A DNA stretch of 64,000 nucleotides, from positions 24,988,513 through 25,052,512 of the forward strand of contig CM043968.1 of NCBI GenBank assembly GCA_014529385.2, read 5' to 3'. The stretch is from Adiantum capillus-veneris (taxonomy: Eukaryota; Streptophyta; Polypodiopsida; Polypodiales; Pteridaceae). The position numbers and the translations under genes were made by a program. The notes below the pieces were generated by a model, which did not search any database, had not been told where the DNA came from, and saw only the letters and a list, made by a program, of their open reading frames with translations. Of the stretch, positions 22,542-33,535 are shown in pieces. The stretch's first letter is position 1. Every line of letters starts with the position of its first letter.

Positions 22542-23676
22542 CTAAGCCATAATTTCTAACAGTTTTGCAAGAGATGGTTCATCTCTTCGAACTCGTTCTA
22601 TGGGTGGTCTTCCACGCTTAGTTGACCCTTGAGTTTTTGGCTTACTCTTGCCTTGATACCTTGAATAGAGTGGTGGTTCTTGTAAATCCCTTAGCCCTCG
22701 TGCAGCTTGATAACCATCTCGGTTTCGGTCTTGTTTTAATGTTGCACTCTGTTGAAGCCATGCATGCAATGATGGCTGGGTTGCTGGTTGGCTCTGGTTG
22801 TTGAATGTCTGTTGTCGGGTAGAATGTGAGGTCGTGTCGTAATCTTCTAAAAAGGGATTTGTCGACTTGCTAGGGGTGTAGGTGGCTCTTGGAACTTCAT
22901 CAGGGGTATATGTTGATGCCCATGGAACTGTTGCCTTTTCTACCTCCTCTGGGAGAATACGTTTGTATTCTCGCCCGTACCAATCAACAAAAATGATATC
23001 CTTCCCCATAGCAATTTCATAAGAGAATAAGTAAAGAACCTTGTCTTTGCTTAACTCGTTTGGGTAGGGTTCTTTGCAATGAAAGTAAGAGACTATTCCC
23101 TCGCTCTCATGCTTGTAAATTCCCACATTCTCATTATAAGTTGAAACCCTCATTGTTTTCTTATCATACATAAAAAGCGCTCCAGGTCGATCAATGTTTG
23201 GAGGTGGGTCTTGAATTTTTGAAACCATTTTTTCTTTTGCCACGTTATCTCCATATCTGTTGTAATCCTCAGGGTTACTAACTATCAAGATAGTGGTTCC
23301 CCTTTTCGTTTCAGAATCTATCTCCATCATCATAGACTCGAATTATCTCCAGTCTCTGAGCCGGACTTTCTTCAATACAAATACACTTGCGTCCTCGATA
23401 GTCAGAATAAACTAGGGCTCCCCTCGAGTTTGTTCCTTCTAAGAAGATTATAGTGAACTTGGGATCGTTCAAAGGATTTAGGGAGGTGCTTCCCCTTGGC
23501 ATTGGTCCGTCATAGGTGAAACCTCCTGGTTGTTGACTACCCATCATGAAGAAGGATTTGTCTGATGAAGTGTCAGTATCACTACCCTCCTTAATAATTG
23601 ATGCTAGTGGATCTAGCCTTGCCTGAGTTACACTCTCCTCGGTGGACACTAAGCTACCTTAGTCACCTGTCACCTT
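22542..23676 (-). pseudogene. gag: TE1 Gag N-terminal extension, disrupted
   Basis: This is the upstream part of Gag, ~350 residues before the capsid domain. The first in-frame ATG is at 23547 (MMGSQQPGGFTYDG), but the coding similarity to TE2 extends upstream through STEESVTQARLDPL to about 23649, so the protein probably begins earlier, perhaps through splicing. Contents: a compact, mixed-composition segment (FLEGTNSRGALVYSDYRGRK, ESEGIVSYFHCKEPY, LYLFSYEIAMGKDIIFVDW) and then a proline/glutamine-rich linker. A frameshift lies near 23320 and another near 22540. No known domain is recognised. Confidence 0.8.
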
Positions 23677-23756
23677 CTGCTCTCTAAAAATGTATATTCT
23701 TGATCTTAAATTCATCAAACTTAGCAATGCAATTTATCACAAATCCAACCACTCAC
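23677..23756 (-). other. putative leader intron of TE1 (80 nt)
   Basis: The minus strand shows a strong donor GCCAG|GTGAGT at 23757/23756 and an acceptor TTTTTAGAGAGCAG| before 23676. TE2 has CCAG|GTTAGT and AGAGACCAG| with a 76-nt interval (46249-46324). It would bring an upstream exon onto the Gag frame, whose similarity extends above its first ATG. Inferred from two copies only. Confidence 0.35.
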
Positions 23757-24395
23757 CTGGCAAAGGGTCAGTTTCTGCACAACTTCTTGCTTTGCCGCCG
23801 CTGAATATACCTATACACAAGCGTTTAATTTCAGCAATCGAATCAAAGCATCTAATTGCCTCGGGGGGTTCACCATTCAGTACCCCCCTATATGACGCGT
23901 GTTCATGGGGTATTTGAAAACCCCTCTTTTAACATGTCAGAATGAATAAAATGACCCCTTATTTTAGGAAATTTTTCCAAAATTGAATATTAAAACCCCT
24001 TATTTTAATGTATCTCTGTTAAATTGCCTAAATTTTTTGTATTTTAAAATCCCTCCTTTCGAACTCACGTTATATATTAACATGATTACATAGTGCACCC
24101 CCTGAGCTAACCGCTAGAGGTGATTTTAGTAATGATTGGTATAACTAGAGAGTTAACCTCAACCGCTACTATATTTTATACACTTCTGATGTTCTGGATT
24201 AGGTCTGCTAATCTGGAACTGTACTTCCCTTGGATGTCGGTCAATTTACCTAAAAAAGTCTTAATTCTGTCTTTGCTCCGTCAAAAGGTCAAACAAGGTC
24301 CAAATTCACTTCTAAAAGAAGTTCTAGAATCCTTAAGTCAAATGGAACATCACTGTATAACCTCAGTCAAATTTTCTCTTCACTAAGCTCTTGTA

Positions 24396-24417
24396 GACAT
24401 CCTACACGTAGGATGTC
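24396..24417. promoter_or_regulatory. 22-bp palindrome, TE1 leader (one change)
   Basis: GACATCCTACA followed by CGTAGGATGTC; the CGCG core has become CACG, as expected from deamination of a methylated CpG. Confidence 0.85.
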
Positions 24418-24670
24418 TCTTGCTCTGTTTTGCCTGGCTTTTTGCACTATAGACTTCCCTTGATGTACTGAGTCCACAACTGTTTTTACTTTTTGATTTG
24501 GACACCTATAAGTTGATCAATGGATCAGAAATCTGTTCCGACAGCCTGATGTTGGTCTGACCAGTCAAATCAACTCCAATTTGGACCAAAATTGACTAGG
24601 AGGCTTGCCTCAGGCTATAGAACACCCTGCTATGCCTAGAGTCAACTTCTGGCTTCAATTTCATGCATTA

Positions 24671-24692
24671 GACATTCTACACGTAGCATGTC
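24671..24692. promoter_or_regulatory. 22-bp palindrome, TE1 leader (degenerate)
   Basis: GACATTCTACA followed by CGTAGCATGTC, three differences from the consensus. It corresponds to the perfect TE2 copy at 45565-45586. Confidence 0.8.
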
Positions 24693-25237
24693 TTTTTGCT
24701 CAAAATGGCTTCAAATGCAAAGCACAGACTCTCCTTAAGGTGCTGAGTCCTTTCGTATGCTCAAATATGGGTTTGATGTGCTAAATCACCCAGAACACAT
24801 ACTAAGAGTAGGATGTCTTTCTGGCCTGTTTGACCCCAGACTTGACCCACAGCTTCCCCTTGATGTCAACAACCCAATGGTATGCTTAGATTTTGGTTTG
24901 GATTCCAAAAGTCCCCAATTTTAGCTGTTCTAGCCTTTTTCAGTCAAAAAAGCTAAAGTTTGCTTAGAACCCAATTTTCTCACCCAAATGAGATGAAACC
25001 TCTCTCAGTCATCCAATATATCATTCAGATCATGTTCATGCATTCATCCTATGGTTTTGGTCTTAAAATAATGCCTTGGCACAATTTGGGTAGGATGTCT
25101 GGCAATTTCTGTCTATCTGGCCTTATCCTGTCAAGATATGGTCAAATTTCACTTTCCAGGTGAAAATAGGGTAAAACCTACCTTCTGAACACACTGGTCA
25201 ACTCAAAATTCCAAAATTTCTACTAGATTAACCTGTA

Positions 25238-25259
25238 GACATCCTACGTGTAGGATGTC
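25238..25259. promoter_or_regulatory. 22-bp palindrome, TE1 leader (one change)
   Basis: GACATCCTACG followed by TGTAGGATGTC; again a CpG in the core has changed to TpG. It corresponds to TE2 44997-45018, the first palindrome after the PBS. Confidence 0.85.
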
Positions 25260-25765
25260 TCCTGGCTTAAAATGTAATTTTTTCTTGACAAAAATGCTCC
25301 TGATGCTTTGCAGCTCTATCAGAAACACTCACATCAACTTTTGGACTTCACTTCAGCTTTCAAACACACTTTTGCGTCTTTTACAACCTTGTGATGAATT
25401 TAACAAGCAAGCATACATGCACGAAGGGCTCTAGATCCTGAATCATGATGTCCTACTTACTCTACTCCTCATGTGAAATGGTGATAATGGTGTTTCGGTT
25501 GCTTCCTGGCCTCTCTGGACTCTCAAGCTCTCCTTTCACCGCTTCTACACTCAAACTCCTACTCTCTTCACCACAACTAAGGCCTAAACTACCTAAGTCT
25601 ACCTAAGTCGAAGGATCTAGGCCAGACACACGCTCCATAGACTCCCTCTAAGACCTAGAGAGTCCTCCACCCTCTGATCCTATCTAAATGTAAAACGAGA
25701 CTCTTGGCAAGCCAAAGAATCCCTATCCTCAAGGACTAGTCTTGGTCACCTACCTAGGGTTTTCG

Positions 25766-25783
25766 TCCCCAGCAGTAGCGCCA
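25766..25783 (-). promoter_or_regulatory. primer binding site of TE1 (tRNA-Asp type, mutated)
   Basis: The minus strand reads TGGCGCTACTGCTGGGGA one base after the LTR end. TE2 has TGGCGCCGCTGCCGGGGA. The three differences are C-to-T or G-to-A, two of them in a CpG. This 18-mer is the tRNA-Asp-complementary PBS described for Athila-like plant elements. Confidence 0.88.
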
Positions 25784-25784
25784 A

Positions 25785-26704
25785 TGTTGGATGGATACAC
25801 CGCGATGGATGTCAGCATAGCAAGAACTCACCCAACAAGATTTGTCAGCTAAGGACGAAGCTCGACCCACAGGCGCGTGGAAGCAATCATTAGGTGTCAA
25901 TCTACACTCGATCGACTCTCAACTAATTCCTATAGAGGTCTCTACCCAATGTCTAAGCTACAGCCTTTAGGAGTGCATAAGAGGAAACTTCCTACAACAC
26001 TTTCTAGAGCCGAATACCCATCAAACAAAATGCCACATAACTTGAAGGAGATCCTACTAACACCAATAGGTCGCTCTCCCTAAGGTCTATGAACCAAAAC
26101 CCCAACCCAAAACACCCGGTGAAAAATCACGTAGGATGTCTTGCCGAGATTTTCAGGTCATCTTTTTTGAAAACTAAAGTGCTTAATGTGTAGCTCTACT
26201 CAATGCGAAAGCATGGATATGCTGAAATGCAAAAATGGATAACGTATGCTCACCGAATCACCAGATGAAGCTCGTAGATGGAGCTCGCAAAACCGGACCA
26301 TACGCGTGCAATGTAGGTATTGGCGCGTAGCTCTCGTCAGGGATAACACACTGCACTTCTTCGCACTCGATTCCGACCATCGGTGCGCGTGTAGCGTCAA
26401 GATGAAGCTCCCACTCTCTCTCTACACAATACGCTCACTCACAGACTTCAAACTTTTTTTAAATGACAAAGGTTTTTTCATTAAGGTCAAAAAGTGGTAT
26501 AAATACCTTACAATCTCAAACCCTAATGTTCCAATTTAACCATCTACTCAATCTAAATGTCAAAACTAGATACAATCTGGAAACTTCTGTAAGCCCCAAT
26601 ATTTACAAAGGTGAAATGTCGGGTTTTCTCAATAAATGAATAATTACAAAAAATAATAATCCACCGAGCAGTCATTTTCCATAGGGTGTGTCCAGCTTCT
26701 AACA
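25785..26704 (-). repeat. 5' LTR of TE1 (920 bp)
   Basis: Minus strand begins TGTTAGAAGCTGG (at 26704) and ends CATCCAACA (at 25785). It matches the 3' LTR and the TE2 LTR throughout. It retains the TATTTATA box (~26503) and a half palindrome CGTAGGATGTC near 26128-26138. Divergence from the 3' LTR is visible in many single transitions, so insertion was not recent. Confidence 0.96.
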
Positions 26705-26709
26705 GGGGT
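26705..26709. repeat. target-site duplication of TE1, right copy (GGGGT)
   Basis: Exact match to 11830-11834, directly outside the 5' LTR. Confidence 0.95.
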
Positions 26710-27580
26710 TTTCTCGTAACTATCAATCTTTCTTTCTTTGTGGTGGTGATCTTGATGCCATGGCTCCGTTTGAGCATGGCTTTCTCATTAATTTTTTTCT
26801 TTTAATTCATATTTCACTCACTGTTTGTGAGTTTTTGAAAAAAGAGACGTGCTACTCTATATGGTTGACTAGATAAGAGGAGGAAATGGTTGAGGATTGA
26901 AGCTTTGGATTTAAGTACTATGTTGGATATCCCTTAACCCAAAATTGACAAGGAAAGGGTTGGTATACTTAATGATTATCATTGTATCACATGTACTTAT
27001 CTTTTCGTCTTTGTTGGCTTGGATTAATGCTTGCTCAAACTTACTCGCTCGGGGTTTGGGATTCCTCTCAAGAGTAAAACAACTAAAAGATAATCACTAT
27101 CTAGCGGTAGAGGGTCCACACAAATAAAAAATATTGAAACTAGCTAGAGGTCATATAAATATGATTTTAGGCCTTGACATGTGTAATGCTAAAGAAGAAG
27201 AAAGATTCATAAATGAATGAAATGAATTAAATGAATTAAATGAATTCATTAGACATCTTAAGACTTCTCAAACTACTAGGAACCAAAACCTAAAAAAATA
27301 TGGTCTTTAAGATTTGTTGAAAGAGATGAAAGTTTTGGCATCCATCACAAATCCAAGAGGTATCTGATACAACTGGAGTGAGTGGAAGAAGATATACAAC
27401 CATATTCTCAAGAATTTGGTTTCAAGTTTTAAAATACCCCCGGAGCAATCACTTTCAAAATGTGTATCATATCAAGTGAGTTAACTAGAGATGATTATTA
27501 ATACTCCAATATGTATACTTTTATGTATACATTAGAGAGGGTAGGGATTTTTTAAATAGGCACACAATGTAAATATGACA
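26710..27580. other. spacer, nothing recognised
   Basis: AT-rich sequence with no coherent coding frame and no repeat that stands out. It is the right flank of the TE1 insertion. Confidence 0.5.
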
Positions 27581-28500
27581 AACACACATACACACACATA
27601 TGGTTGATTATGGCGTGTTGCTATTTCCCTGGTATAATTTTGTTGTGATTGTTGGCCTGGGGTACCTTTAGTGAATAGCTTGCTTAAATTCACTAAGTAT
27701 TGTATATACTGGTACTAGTAATGGTACTCATTGGCACTACTGGATTATATTGGTACTGGTACTGGTACTGGCACTCTACACTAATGATACTGGTATTGTT
27801 ATACTGCTATACTAGTACTGGTAGTTATGGGTATTGGTATTGTATATACTTGTACTGGTATTGGTACTTACTGATACTCCTTGACTATACTGGTACTGGT
27901 ACTGGTACACACATACACACACGTAGCTGGTTATTACCTGGTACAATTCTCTAGAGCTGTTGGCCTGGGGTATCTTTGGTACTAACTGGTACTACTGGCC
28001 TATACTGGTATTGGTAATGGTACTGTACACTACGGATACTGAAACTACTATACTAGTATTGATACTGATTGGTTGTATTGGTATTGTATATACTGATACT
28101 AGTACACACACACACACATGGCTGGTTATTGCGTGTTTCCATTTCTCTGGTATAATTTTCTAGAATTGTTAGGCCTGGGGGACCATTGGTACTGACTGGT
28201 ACTACTGGACTATACTGCTACTGGTAATGGCACTATACACTACAGATACTGATACTGGACTATAGTTACTAGTAATGGCACTATACACTACAGATACTGA
28301 TATTTCTATACTTGCACTGGTTGTACTAGTTGTACAGGTATTGGTACTTACTAGTACTACTGGACCATATTGGTATTGGTACTGGTACACACGCACACAC
28401 ACACACACACACACTCATATGGCTAGTTTTTACGTGTTGCCATTTTCCTGGTATCATTCACTGGAACTGTTGGCCTGGGGTACCTTTGGTGTATAACTGG
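27581..28500. repeat. minisatellite-like array: CA run + ~80-bp core + TACTGG-rich stretch, 4 units
   Basis: Four units each have a short (CA)n run (27581, 27905, 28100, 28388), then a core reading ATGGCTGGTTATT...CCTGGTATAATT...TGTTGGCCTGGGGTACC (from about 27601, 27920, 28117, 28419), then a degenerate TACTGG/TATTGG stretch. The first and last units share an ending, GCTTAAATTCACTA. Unit lengths vary from ~200 to ~315 bp. Frames through it give tyrosine/tryptophan repeats and are not genes. Confidence 0.85.
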
Positions 28501-28656
28501 CTTAAATTCACTAGAAAATATTTTTTAAGGTGGTACCTCAATGGTACCTAACCCTTAGTTATTAAAGGGTTTATGGACGGGCTACCCGGCTCTGTAAATG
28601 ATGTCGTCTTCTGCTTAATAGCGAGGTGGATCCCTCTTGAGAGATTTGCAATACTG

Positions 28657-28673
28657 CTCTCTCTCTCTCTCTA

Positions 28674-28718
<45 letters not shown>
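28657..28718. repeat. (CT)n(TG)n compound microsatellite
   Basis: A CT run of ~7 units, a short CTATCTG bridge and ~21 TG units. Confidence 0.95.
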
Positions 28719-28720
<2 letters not shown>

Positions 28721-29531
28721 AAAGCGGTGTTGCTACACCATCCCCCTCTTAAAGCCGAGCCGGCCATACGGCTAAGAAGGAAGGTGGCCACTTGCTCCAA
28801 ACCCTATAAAAGGGTGAGCTTTACATGATCACTTAGCATTGGTAGTGTGTGTGTTTGGGAGAAGTGTCTGTACACTAGGACTGTGAGGATTTTACCTGCA
28901 AAGGGGTATGTTAAGTGTCGGATCTATGGCAAAGGGCAAGGTAAACAAGTTATTGTGGAGTTGGCTGCTCCAACTCATTCTCAGGTGACTTTTGGCATTG
29001 AAATGGATTGTTGTCTGAACTATTTGATGGTTGTGAGTATTCCTCATGCATATGCCGGTAGAGGCACTTGAATAGATTCTTCTACTGAACTTTATCTCAT
29101 GAGAGCTTGTAAAGCACAAGGGGCTTCATATGGTTTTCCCCTTGTATATGATTTCATCTTTGAATATACGATTAAGCTTTACCTTTCTTATAATTTATCT
29201 TTGAAAGCAATCTAGTTGGGTGACATCTATAACATGTGGGATACCCATGCATCACCTGCATACGGTACCAATGCTAACTAAACAGTGTTTTGTTTCCATG
29301 GATGCAGGTGAGGGTTACCTTTTCAACTATGGTTTTCAAAGTTCCTTGGCTTGAAGATGACGTACTATCATATCTTTTGGCCCTTGATTTTAGCACTTGT
29401 GTATAAAGATTGTTCTGTACTATGATTGGGAATTATACCACCTTTTCATTGACATAGTTTCTAGTGTCTTTTGTAATTTGAAAGGATTCTTTGGTGTATA
29501 TGTTATATTGTTATAGGAACACACACACACA

Positions 29532-29577
<46 letters not shown>

Positions 29578-30922
29578 CTTAATTAATAATCTCTTGAATG
29601 CAAGTGGTATAGGGAGCTTTGATAAGTGACTACTCTAGGTTGAAATAGTACAAAATAAAAATATTTGGGTTGCGTAGGCCTCACAATGTAGGAAAAGTTA
29701 AAATACCAAAAAAATGTCACAAGGCCCCATCAAGCATGCAGCATTGGACCAACGCAGGGGTGCAATAAAGTTTGAGATGGACTCAATGCCAATAACTCCT
29801 CCATGTTTGTAGATTTACTTTGATTAAAGTTAGGCATGGGAAACATCTCTTTAAAAGAAATTATAGTGTGAAAGGATCTTTTAAAATCAAGCCCTTATAG
29901 ATATAAGGTCCACTTACTTTTCATTTTTTTATTCTCTCAATATCACAAGTGAGCTCCCATGACACATCGTGGCATGCACAAAAAAAACCGCCAAAGAGTA
30001 TCCGCTTGCCAACATAAATACTCTCCAAGGTTGCGAGAATCTAGCCTGGGTGAGAAACACGCATAAATGCCCACAAACATCAGGGCGTTCACGATGCTTC
30101 TCTAGCTCTTGGCAAGGTGGTTGAGGAGAGGGCTCATCATGGTAAGTGTAGGAGGGATTGCGAGCACAAGTCAAACATACAAACAATAAGTCAAAGATAG
30201 AACCGCCATGGCAACGTGCTCAGATACCACACACACACCGAGTACCAGTGAAAGAAAAGACATTGCCTTATGGAATGTGAGCTCTCCCTACATAGCAAGA
30301 TCGATAGGCAAGAGTAACGAGAATGACGAGGAGCTGGTGGAGGTGACATCACCGATAGCAAAGCATGTAAACCATCACAAATCTAAGTTTTTTAAGAAGC
30401 CTAAGCACCACCCATCAGGCAATGTGCAAGTGTACCCGCACCCCGCCCCCTCCCTTCCTCGATAACCCTTGCGCCGTCACAAGGTCACAAGGACATTTGC
30501 AAAAATCAAGCACTATCAAAAGACCATAGAGTTTCTCATTGTTCAATCCCCCTTAATTTACGGCAATCAATATCAAATGTAGGTGAAAGCACTAGAGGCC
30601 ATTCAAGAAGATGCTAAAGCACACACAATTTATGTGCTTGGGGACACCAACCCGTGTGCATAACATGCCAAGAGAGTGACAATACAACTAAAGGATACGA
30701 ACCTTGCATGCCATTTTAGGTGAGACTTTAAGCAATACGTAAAGTGTAAAATATCTTTTTCTATTTACATCCCAACTTTTGTAGTGATACAATAGAAACT
30801 CTCTTTTTGTACCCCCAACCATTAATGCAACAGAATCGAATTTGTCTTTTCAATGTGCAAATTCATTCAAGTTTACGATTCAATCTTATGTTTTCTATGT
30901 CTTGTTGTGCAAGTTTTGGTAG
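28719..30922. other. spacer with one TATA-like box, no confirmed gene
   Basis: TATAAAAG at 28805-28812 is followed by a 75-codon open frame at 28847-29071 (contains KGYVKCRIYGKGQGKQVIVE) that lacks an ATG and a recognisable family. A (CA)n run lies at 29519-29574. Nothing else can be supported. Confidence 0.35.
29519..29574. repeat. (CA)n microsatellite
   Basis: About 28 CA units with one ATAC interruption. Confidence 0.96.
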
Positions 30923-31204
30923 CCGGTGTTCCATTAGAGAGGTGGGTTGCACACTCAAAATTTATTGAAACTTATGCTCCCTTGGCCTCCTGAAGGGTAG
31001 ACGAGTGCATGTAGGGGCCAAAAACCTTGGCGACAAGGGTGCATAGATAAGCCAAATAGAGACCTTGTTTGGTTGATATTTGAACCCTTGTGGAAAGGGC
31101 TTTTTTGCCCCTACATGCACTCTTGTACCCCTTAGGAGTCCAAGGGAGTAAGAATTTTAATGATTTTTGAGTGTTTGCACACCCACCCCCTAGTGCAACA
31201 CCGG
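30923..31204. mobile_element. foldback/MITE-like element, ~282 bp with ~100-bp inverted arms
   Basis: The left arm (30923-31021) and the reverse complement of the right arm (31101-31204) share CCGGTGTT, a GAGGTGGGT/GGGGTGGGT block, CACACTCAAAA, CTCCCTTGG and GAGTGCATGTAGGGGC in the same order. The ~80-bp centre encodes nothing. Long arms and a short centre fit a non-autonomous foldback or MITE relic. I could not identify a target duplication with confidence. Confidence 0.7.
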
Positions 31205-32409
31205 TCTCTCCAATAGACCTACAAAGGAAAACTCAAATAATTTTTCAATAGAAAAGTTAACACTATGAATATAATGAAACATAAATACAATAGAACACAA
31301 GATAGAAAGATAATTCATTGGATTTCATTAATACGTAAAGTAGGGAAATTACATCATTCATGGGTGTGTCCAAAATTAACTTTGTCATGCATTGTCATCT
31401 CTTGTGCATTGGGAAACTTGCCAAGTACTACAGTATGTGCTATTGCCTCATGGTATCTAGATCCGATAGAGTCATGTATCCCTATTTGAGCCATGAAATC
31501 CATCCCCAAATGCAGCAGATGCTAGTGATCTATGCACAAGGAACACTACATGGGCAGTTTGGGAAATGGTGCTAAGGCACAAGATCTTACTTAAGGCCTT
31601 CAATGACCACATCATGAAGTGACCTTGGGGAGTGAAATCATTGTGCAAAATGGAAACATCGCCAGGTAATTGTCCAATGTAGTGTACAAGGGAGGGCTAT
31701 GGTCCTAAGGTTGTCCCTGATTCCTATCGGTCCATGCTGCAAACTCGTCAAGCTCTAGTATATCCTATCACAAACCAAGTATGTGTTAGAAAATAAAAAA
31801 AGCATCATGAAAACACAACTCAAGGTTTTAACTCTTGATCCTTGTCCTCTTCCTCCCTATTCTCGTTGATATCCAAGTCAATGCATGACTTGGACACATC
31901 CACAATCTTGGGCTCGTTATAAGGCAAAGACCGCACTGGCATAGGCCTCCTAAAAGCCACAACCTTTGCTTGCTTAGCTTGAAAATCATCCTCCAAGAAA
32001 CATTCACTTTCTTGGCTTGAAAATCCTCCAACATGTCCAGTTTCTCCACTTTCTAAACCTCCTCACAAACAAGTGCAATAGGACTCGTCGAGGGGTAGGA
32101 GCTTGGTCTCAAGGGCATCTGGAGTTGAGTTGAGGGGGAACTTGGCACTATTGCACAATATACTCTAGGCACTTATCATGCATTGGCCAAAGGCTTCTTT
32201 TAAATAATGTAAAGGAACAAATTCATCCCCATTCACCACCACCACTAACAACAACGGACTAATTTCCACAATGGACAGATTTCCACAACGGAGATGGCCT
32301 TGTCCGACAAACAAACATCCTCTAGAGGGGTGCTAGTGATAACCTCGGTTAGTGGTCTTTGCACTATGTCCTCAAGTCCCATGGGATACTATAGTAAAAG
32401 TATGTGGCT

Positions 32410-32850
32410 CTTGGCGCTAGGGTCCATGGGGATACCCTGCGGCTCCTTGACATCCTTGAGCAAGGTACCAATCTGCAGGTGTGGTAGTCTCACCTCCTCC
32501 AATTTGTGTTCCTCACTAAAAAGAAAGATGAATGCAATTTGAGAGAGGTACTCCTACCCCAATTTGAACTTATTTAGCACCAACATTCCTGTAGTCTTCT
32601 CATCAAGGAAATGCCCTGCACCAACAGAAATTCTTGGCACTAGGGTTCATGGTGATACCCTGGGACTCCTTGCCATCCTTGAGCGAGGTACCAATCTGCA
32701 GGTATGGTTGTCTCACCTCCTCTGAATCGGGGTTCAAGGAAGATGAATGTGGCAATTTGAGAGAGGTATTCCTACCCCAATTTGAACTTCTTTAGCACCA
32801 ACACCCCTGTAGTTTGATCGTCAAGGAAATGCCCTGCACCAACGGCAATT
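32410..32850. repeat. tandem duplication, 223-bp unit, 2 copies
   Basis: Copies start CTTGGCGCTAGGG (32410) and CTTGGCACTAGGG (32633) and share GATACCCTG, CCTTGAGCAAGGTACC/CCTTGAGCGAGGTACC, CAATCTGCAGGT and AAATGCCCTGCACCAAC. On the minus strand fragments of an open frame run through it (33064-32792 ends inside copy 2). This is probably a duplicated exon/intron piece of a dead gene. Confidence 0.85.
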
Positions 32851-33535
32851 CGTAAAACCGTCTCAACCGCTTGGCAAATGAACGATCTCCTTTGTGAATG
32901 AATCGCAAGAGGCTGCAAGGAACCCATATCCTCACATGTGGTGGGATAGCCATTTCATATTTCATGATGTGCTTCTCCATGAATGCCACAATCTTTGCAA
33001 ATGCATCAATGTGGAGATCAATTATGGTGGCAAGGTTGGGGAGAAGAGTGAAAAGCATGTGCAACCCTAGATTTGTTTTGTATTTGGTATCTGTGATAGA
33101 GGGGTGGGTGTGGGTAGAGAGGCACTTGCAGAGGAAATGAATGCTTCCATATTTGGGTTTGAGAGAAAGCAGACAGTGGAAGAGCTCAAGAGTTGTGAAA
33201 GTGAAAACTGTAAATGAGTTATTAAACCCCCCTTTTATTCTGTTGGGTTTTTAAGAAAAGGACAATTTTCTAAAATTAGCTTTTAGAAAATTTCCATTTT
33301 TAAGTGGGTAGCCAGTCCACACAGTGAAACTTTTATACGAAGATTTGTATAGATTACAATAAAATAGAACTCAAATGAATTGCACATGCGACAATTATAG
33401 CTCACTAGAAAATCATATGATAAATCTAAAATGTGCCAAATTTGGCATGTTGATTACAAAGAGGAATTTGTTCAAAAACATAAGAGTAATAATGCTATTA
33501 TAGTGATAGAATAGTTCCATCCTCACCTCAATCCT

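Larger units (their letters stand above)
23757..25765 (-). other. TE1 5' leader with palindromes
   Basis: Noncoding leader between PBS and gag, about 2 kb. It contains family palindromes at 25238-25259, 24796-24817 (degenerate), 24671-24692 and 24396-24417, and a half copy at 25088-25099. Their order and spacing match the TE2 leader. Intervening sequence repeats a loose phrase (CCAAATC...AAGCATACC...CATCAAGGGGAAGCTGTGG in element sense), so the leader is itself an old tandem array. Such leaders normally carry packaging and dimerisation signals. Confidence 0.85.
11835..26704 (-). mobile_element. TE1: Ty3/gypsy LTR retrotransposon (Athila/Tat-like), 14,870 bp, minus strand, rearranged
   Basis: The element has two LTRs of about 917 and 920 bp, a PBS next to the 5' LTR, a polypurine tract next to the 3' LTR and a perfect GGGGT target duplication. 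Reading the minus strand the order is leader, gag, protease, RT, an inverted noncoding segment, a ~285-bp palindrome array, a coiled-coil extra ORF and the PPT. RT stops right after the YMDD block; RNase H, integrase and everything matching TE2 up to its position ~56790 are missing. Gag-Pol carries several frameshifts and stops. The copy cannot mobilise itself, but its LTRs, PBS and PPT remain recognisable, so in-trans mobility after the deletion cannot be excluded. Confidence 0.95.

Noticed and set aside
26246-26539. Open frames inside the LTRs (also 12291-12512, 43701-44050)
   Set aside because: They occur in U3/R regions, are not conserved in length between LTR copies and overlap the promoter; shadows of repeat DNA.
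27700-28163. Tyrosine/tryptophan-rich (WYWYWYW) open frames
   Set aside because: Translation of the TACTGG-type minisatellite.
28847-29071. Small gene downstream of the TATAAAAG at 28805
   Set aside because: No ATG start, no recognised family, single short frame; kept only as a remark in the spacer entry.
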